Shown piece by piece: positions 42,683 through 43,370 of a DNA stretch of 43,370 bases (its first letter is position 1; every line of letters starts with the position of its first letter). The notes below the pieces were generated by a model. That model saw nothing but the letters and a program-made list of their open reading frames with translations, ran no database searches and was not told the origin of the DNA. The position numbers and the translations under genes were made by a program. Where the stretch lies: the NCBI RefSeq assembly GCF_030146175.1, contig NZ_JASLCE010000057.1, positions 1-43,370 of the forward strand. The letters are read 5' to 3'. This DNA is from Flavobacterium sp. Lineage in GTDB: Bacteria; Bacteroidota; Bacteroidia; Flavobacteriales; Flavobacteriaceae.

Positions 42683-42880
42683 TGTATGATAGTTTTTGTA
42701 ATAGTAAAATGCATATAACAGCCCTACACCCAACAGTAAATAAAGGCGCTCGTCTATAGGCGCTCCCGGAGGTGGCGGTGCACCATTTTCCGGAGGCGGC
42801 GGTACCGGCGCTCCAATAGCTGACAGTGTATTTAAAATGAAATAGGAAAAGACTCCTATTTTTATAAAGCTGTTTTTCAT
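42665..42880 (-). CDS. Small PID-CTERM-like surface/membrane protein
   Basis: The ATG at 42880 gives 71 residues; the longer frame to 43018 adds 46 unlikely residues. A signal peptide (FIKIGVFSYFILNTLSAIGA) is followed by a proline-rich stretch (PVPPPPENGAPPPPGAPID), then the hydrophobic helix ERLYLLLGVGLLYAFYYY and a basic end KNYHTKK. The order Pro/Gly spacer, PID, hydrophobic helix, basic tail matches my memory of the Bacteroidota PID-CTERM sorting signal. The processed protein would be a tiny Pro-rich peptide, so the gene is almost only a sorting signal. The family name is from memory. Confidence 0.75.
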   Translation of the reverse strand: MKNSFIKIGVFSYFILNTLSAIGAPVPPPPENGAPPPPGAPIDERLYLLLGVGLLYAFYYYKNYHTKKASE

Positions 42881-43370
42881 TTGGCAAAAATAAAAAATAT
42901 TCTTAACGTGAATAAAAAATATTTTACAAGAAATTGTTAATCTATTTGAAATAATCGCAAATTTCACACAGAAAAAAGGCCTTTCTTCCAGTAGTTCTGC
43001 AGGACACGAATGTAGCAAGTTTTTTTAACAAAACAATCTTTTTCCTTAAAAAAATAGACCAATACTCCGTTTTTTCTGTTTATCTGCAAAAATTAGACTA
43101 ATTGTCCCAACAAGACTTATTTATGTCCCAGGAGACCTATTATTTTACAAACGACACTTCTAGCTTTAAAGTGTTTCCTTTCAAAAAAATGCTACAATAC
43201 CTCTATTTTCATTAATACTTCTAACACCTATTTTCTTTTTTTACTTTTTAGACATTATATGATCAGTTTATTCTCGCAAAAAAACCGAGACAAAACGTTC
43301 GTTAAACTGGAAAGAAAGATCACTTTTTGGCCAATCTAAAAAGGCAACTTTAATTTTCCATTCCCAACTC
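42881..43370. other. AT-rich stretch at the right edge with no supported gene
   Basis: These 490 bases contain only short frames. A 26-codon frame at 43259 has no support. The DNA holds many A and T runs and may include the promoter of the PID-CTERM gene and the upstream region of a gene beyond the window. Confidence 0.5.

Noticed and set aside
43259..43339. A 26-codon frame starting ATGATCAG near the right edge
   Set aside because: It is too short and too AT-rich, without a ribosome site or known small-protein pattern.
1..43370. CRISPR arrays, tRNA or rRNA genes, integrases, transposases
   Set aside because: No regularly spaced repeats, cloverleaf-like sequences or recombinase motifs were found on either strand by eye.

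Overview
The window looks like a chromosomal segment of a flavobacterium (Bacteroidota, Flavobacteriaceae). The evidence is TAnnTTTG-type -7 promoter elements, a fused murF-alr gene, a type IX secretion (T9SS) C-terminal sorting domain, GEVED domains, a PID-CTERM-like small protein, a TonB-dependent receptor with a carboxypeptidase-like N-terminal domain, and AT-rich intergenic DNA with many A/T-flanked hairpin terminators. No tRNA, rRNA, CRISPR array, insertion sequence or prophage was seen.

Layout. (1) 1-1982: the 3' end of a polymorphic-toxin gene (probable toxin-23-like C-terminal domain), a lipoprotein immunity candidate, a short leftover of a second toxin cassette and a second immunity-like gene. 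(2) 2056-4105: umuC and umuD (error-prone polymerase V, order C then D), converging on a small cysteine-rich hypothetical. (3) 4250-9317, minus strand: a luciferase-like flavin oxidoreductase, recJ, an OsmC protein, rsmI and a Glu-rich hypothetical, with several unexplained inverted repeats. (4) 9422-14057, plus strand: tdk, murF-alr, mscL and asd. (5) 14158-17844: a probable metal-uptake operon made of a TonB-dependent receptor bracketed by two small related His-containing exported proteins and followed by a His-rich DUF4625-like lipoprotein. (6) 17954-21631: periplasmic prolyl oligopeptidase, an AIM24/TIGR00266 protein and a DUF1842-like protein. (7) 21708-25795, minus strand: mtgA, a FAD-dependent amine/amino-acid oxidoreductase, a DedA protein and a dicarboxylate/amino acid symporter; the first three share 1-bp stop/start overlaps. 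(8) 26049-33880: three exported peptidases (M12B-like T9SS cargo, S9, C1) and an orphan coiled-coil protein. (9) 34007-36929: a DoxX-like membrane protein, a beta-barrel protein and a lipoprotein. (10) 37029-42001, minus strand: the conserved fatty-acid/ribosome block pdxA, yceD (DUF177), rpmF, fabH, accB, accC. (11) 42060-42880: ribE and a tiny PID-CTERM-like protein. The last 490 bases hold no gene that I can support.

How it fits together. Most of the window is housekeeping: cell wall (murF-alr, mtgA, asd for the lysine/DAP branch, DedA for possible lipid-carrier recycling), fatty acids (fabH, accB, accC), DNA repair (recJ, umuCD), cofactors (pdxA, ribE) and nucleotides (tdk). On top sit two lifestyle layers: peptide degradation outside the cytoplasm, and competition through a polymorphic toxin with stacked immunity genes. 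The least understood parts are the toxin cassette array at the left edge and the metal-uptake operon with its two paralogous small proteins. All functional calls come from reading motifs by eye; no database search was run.
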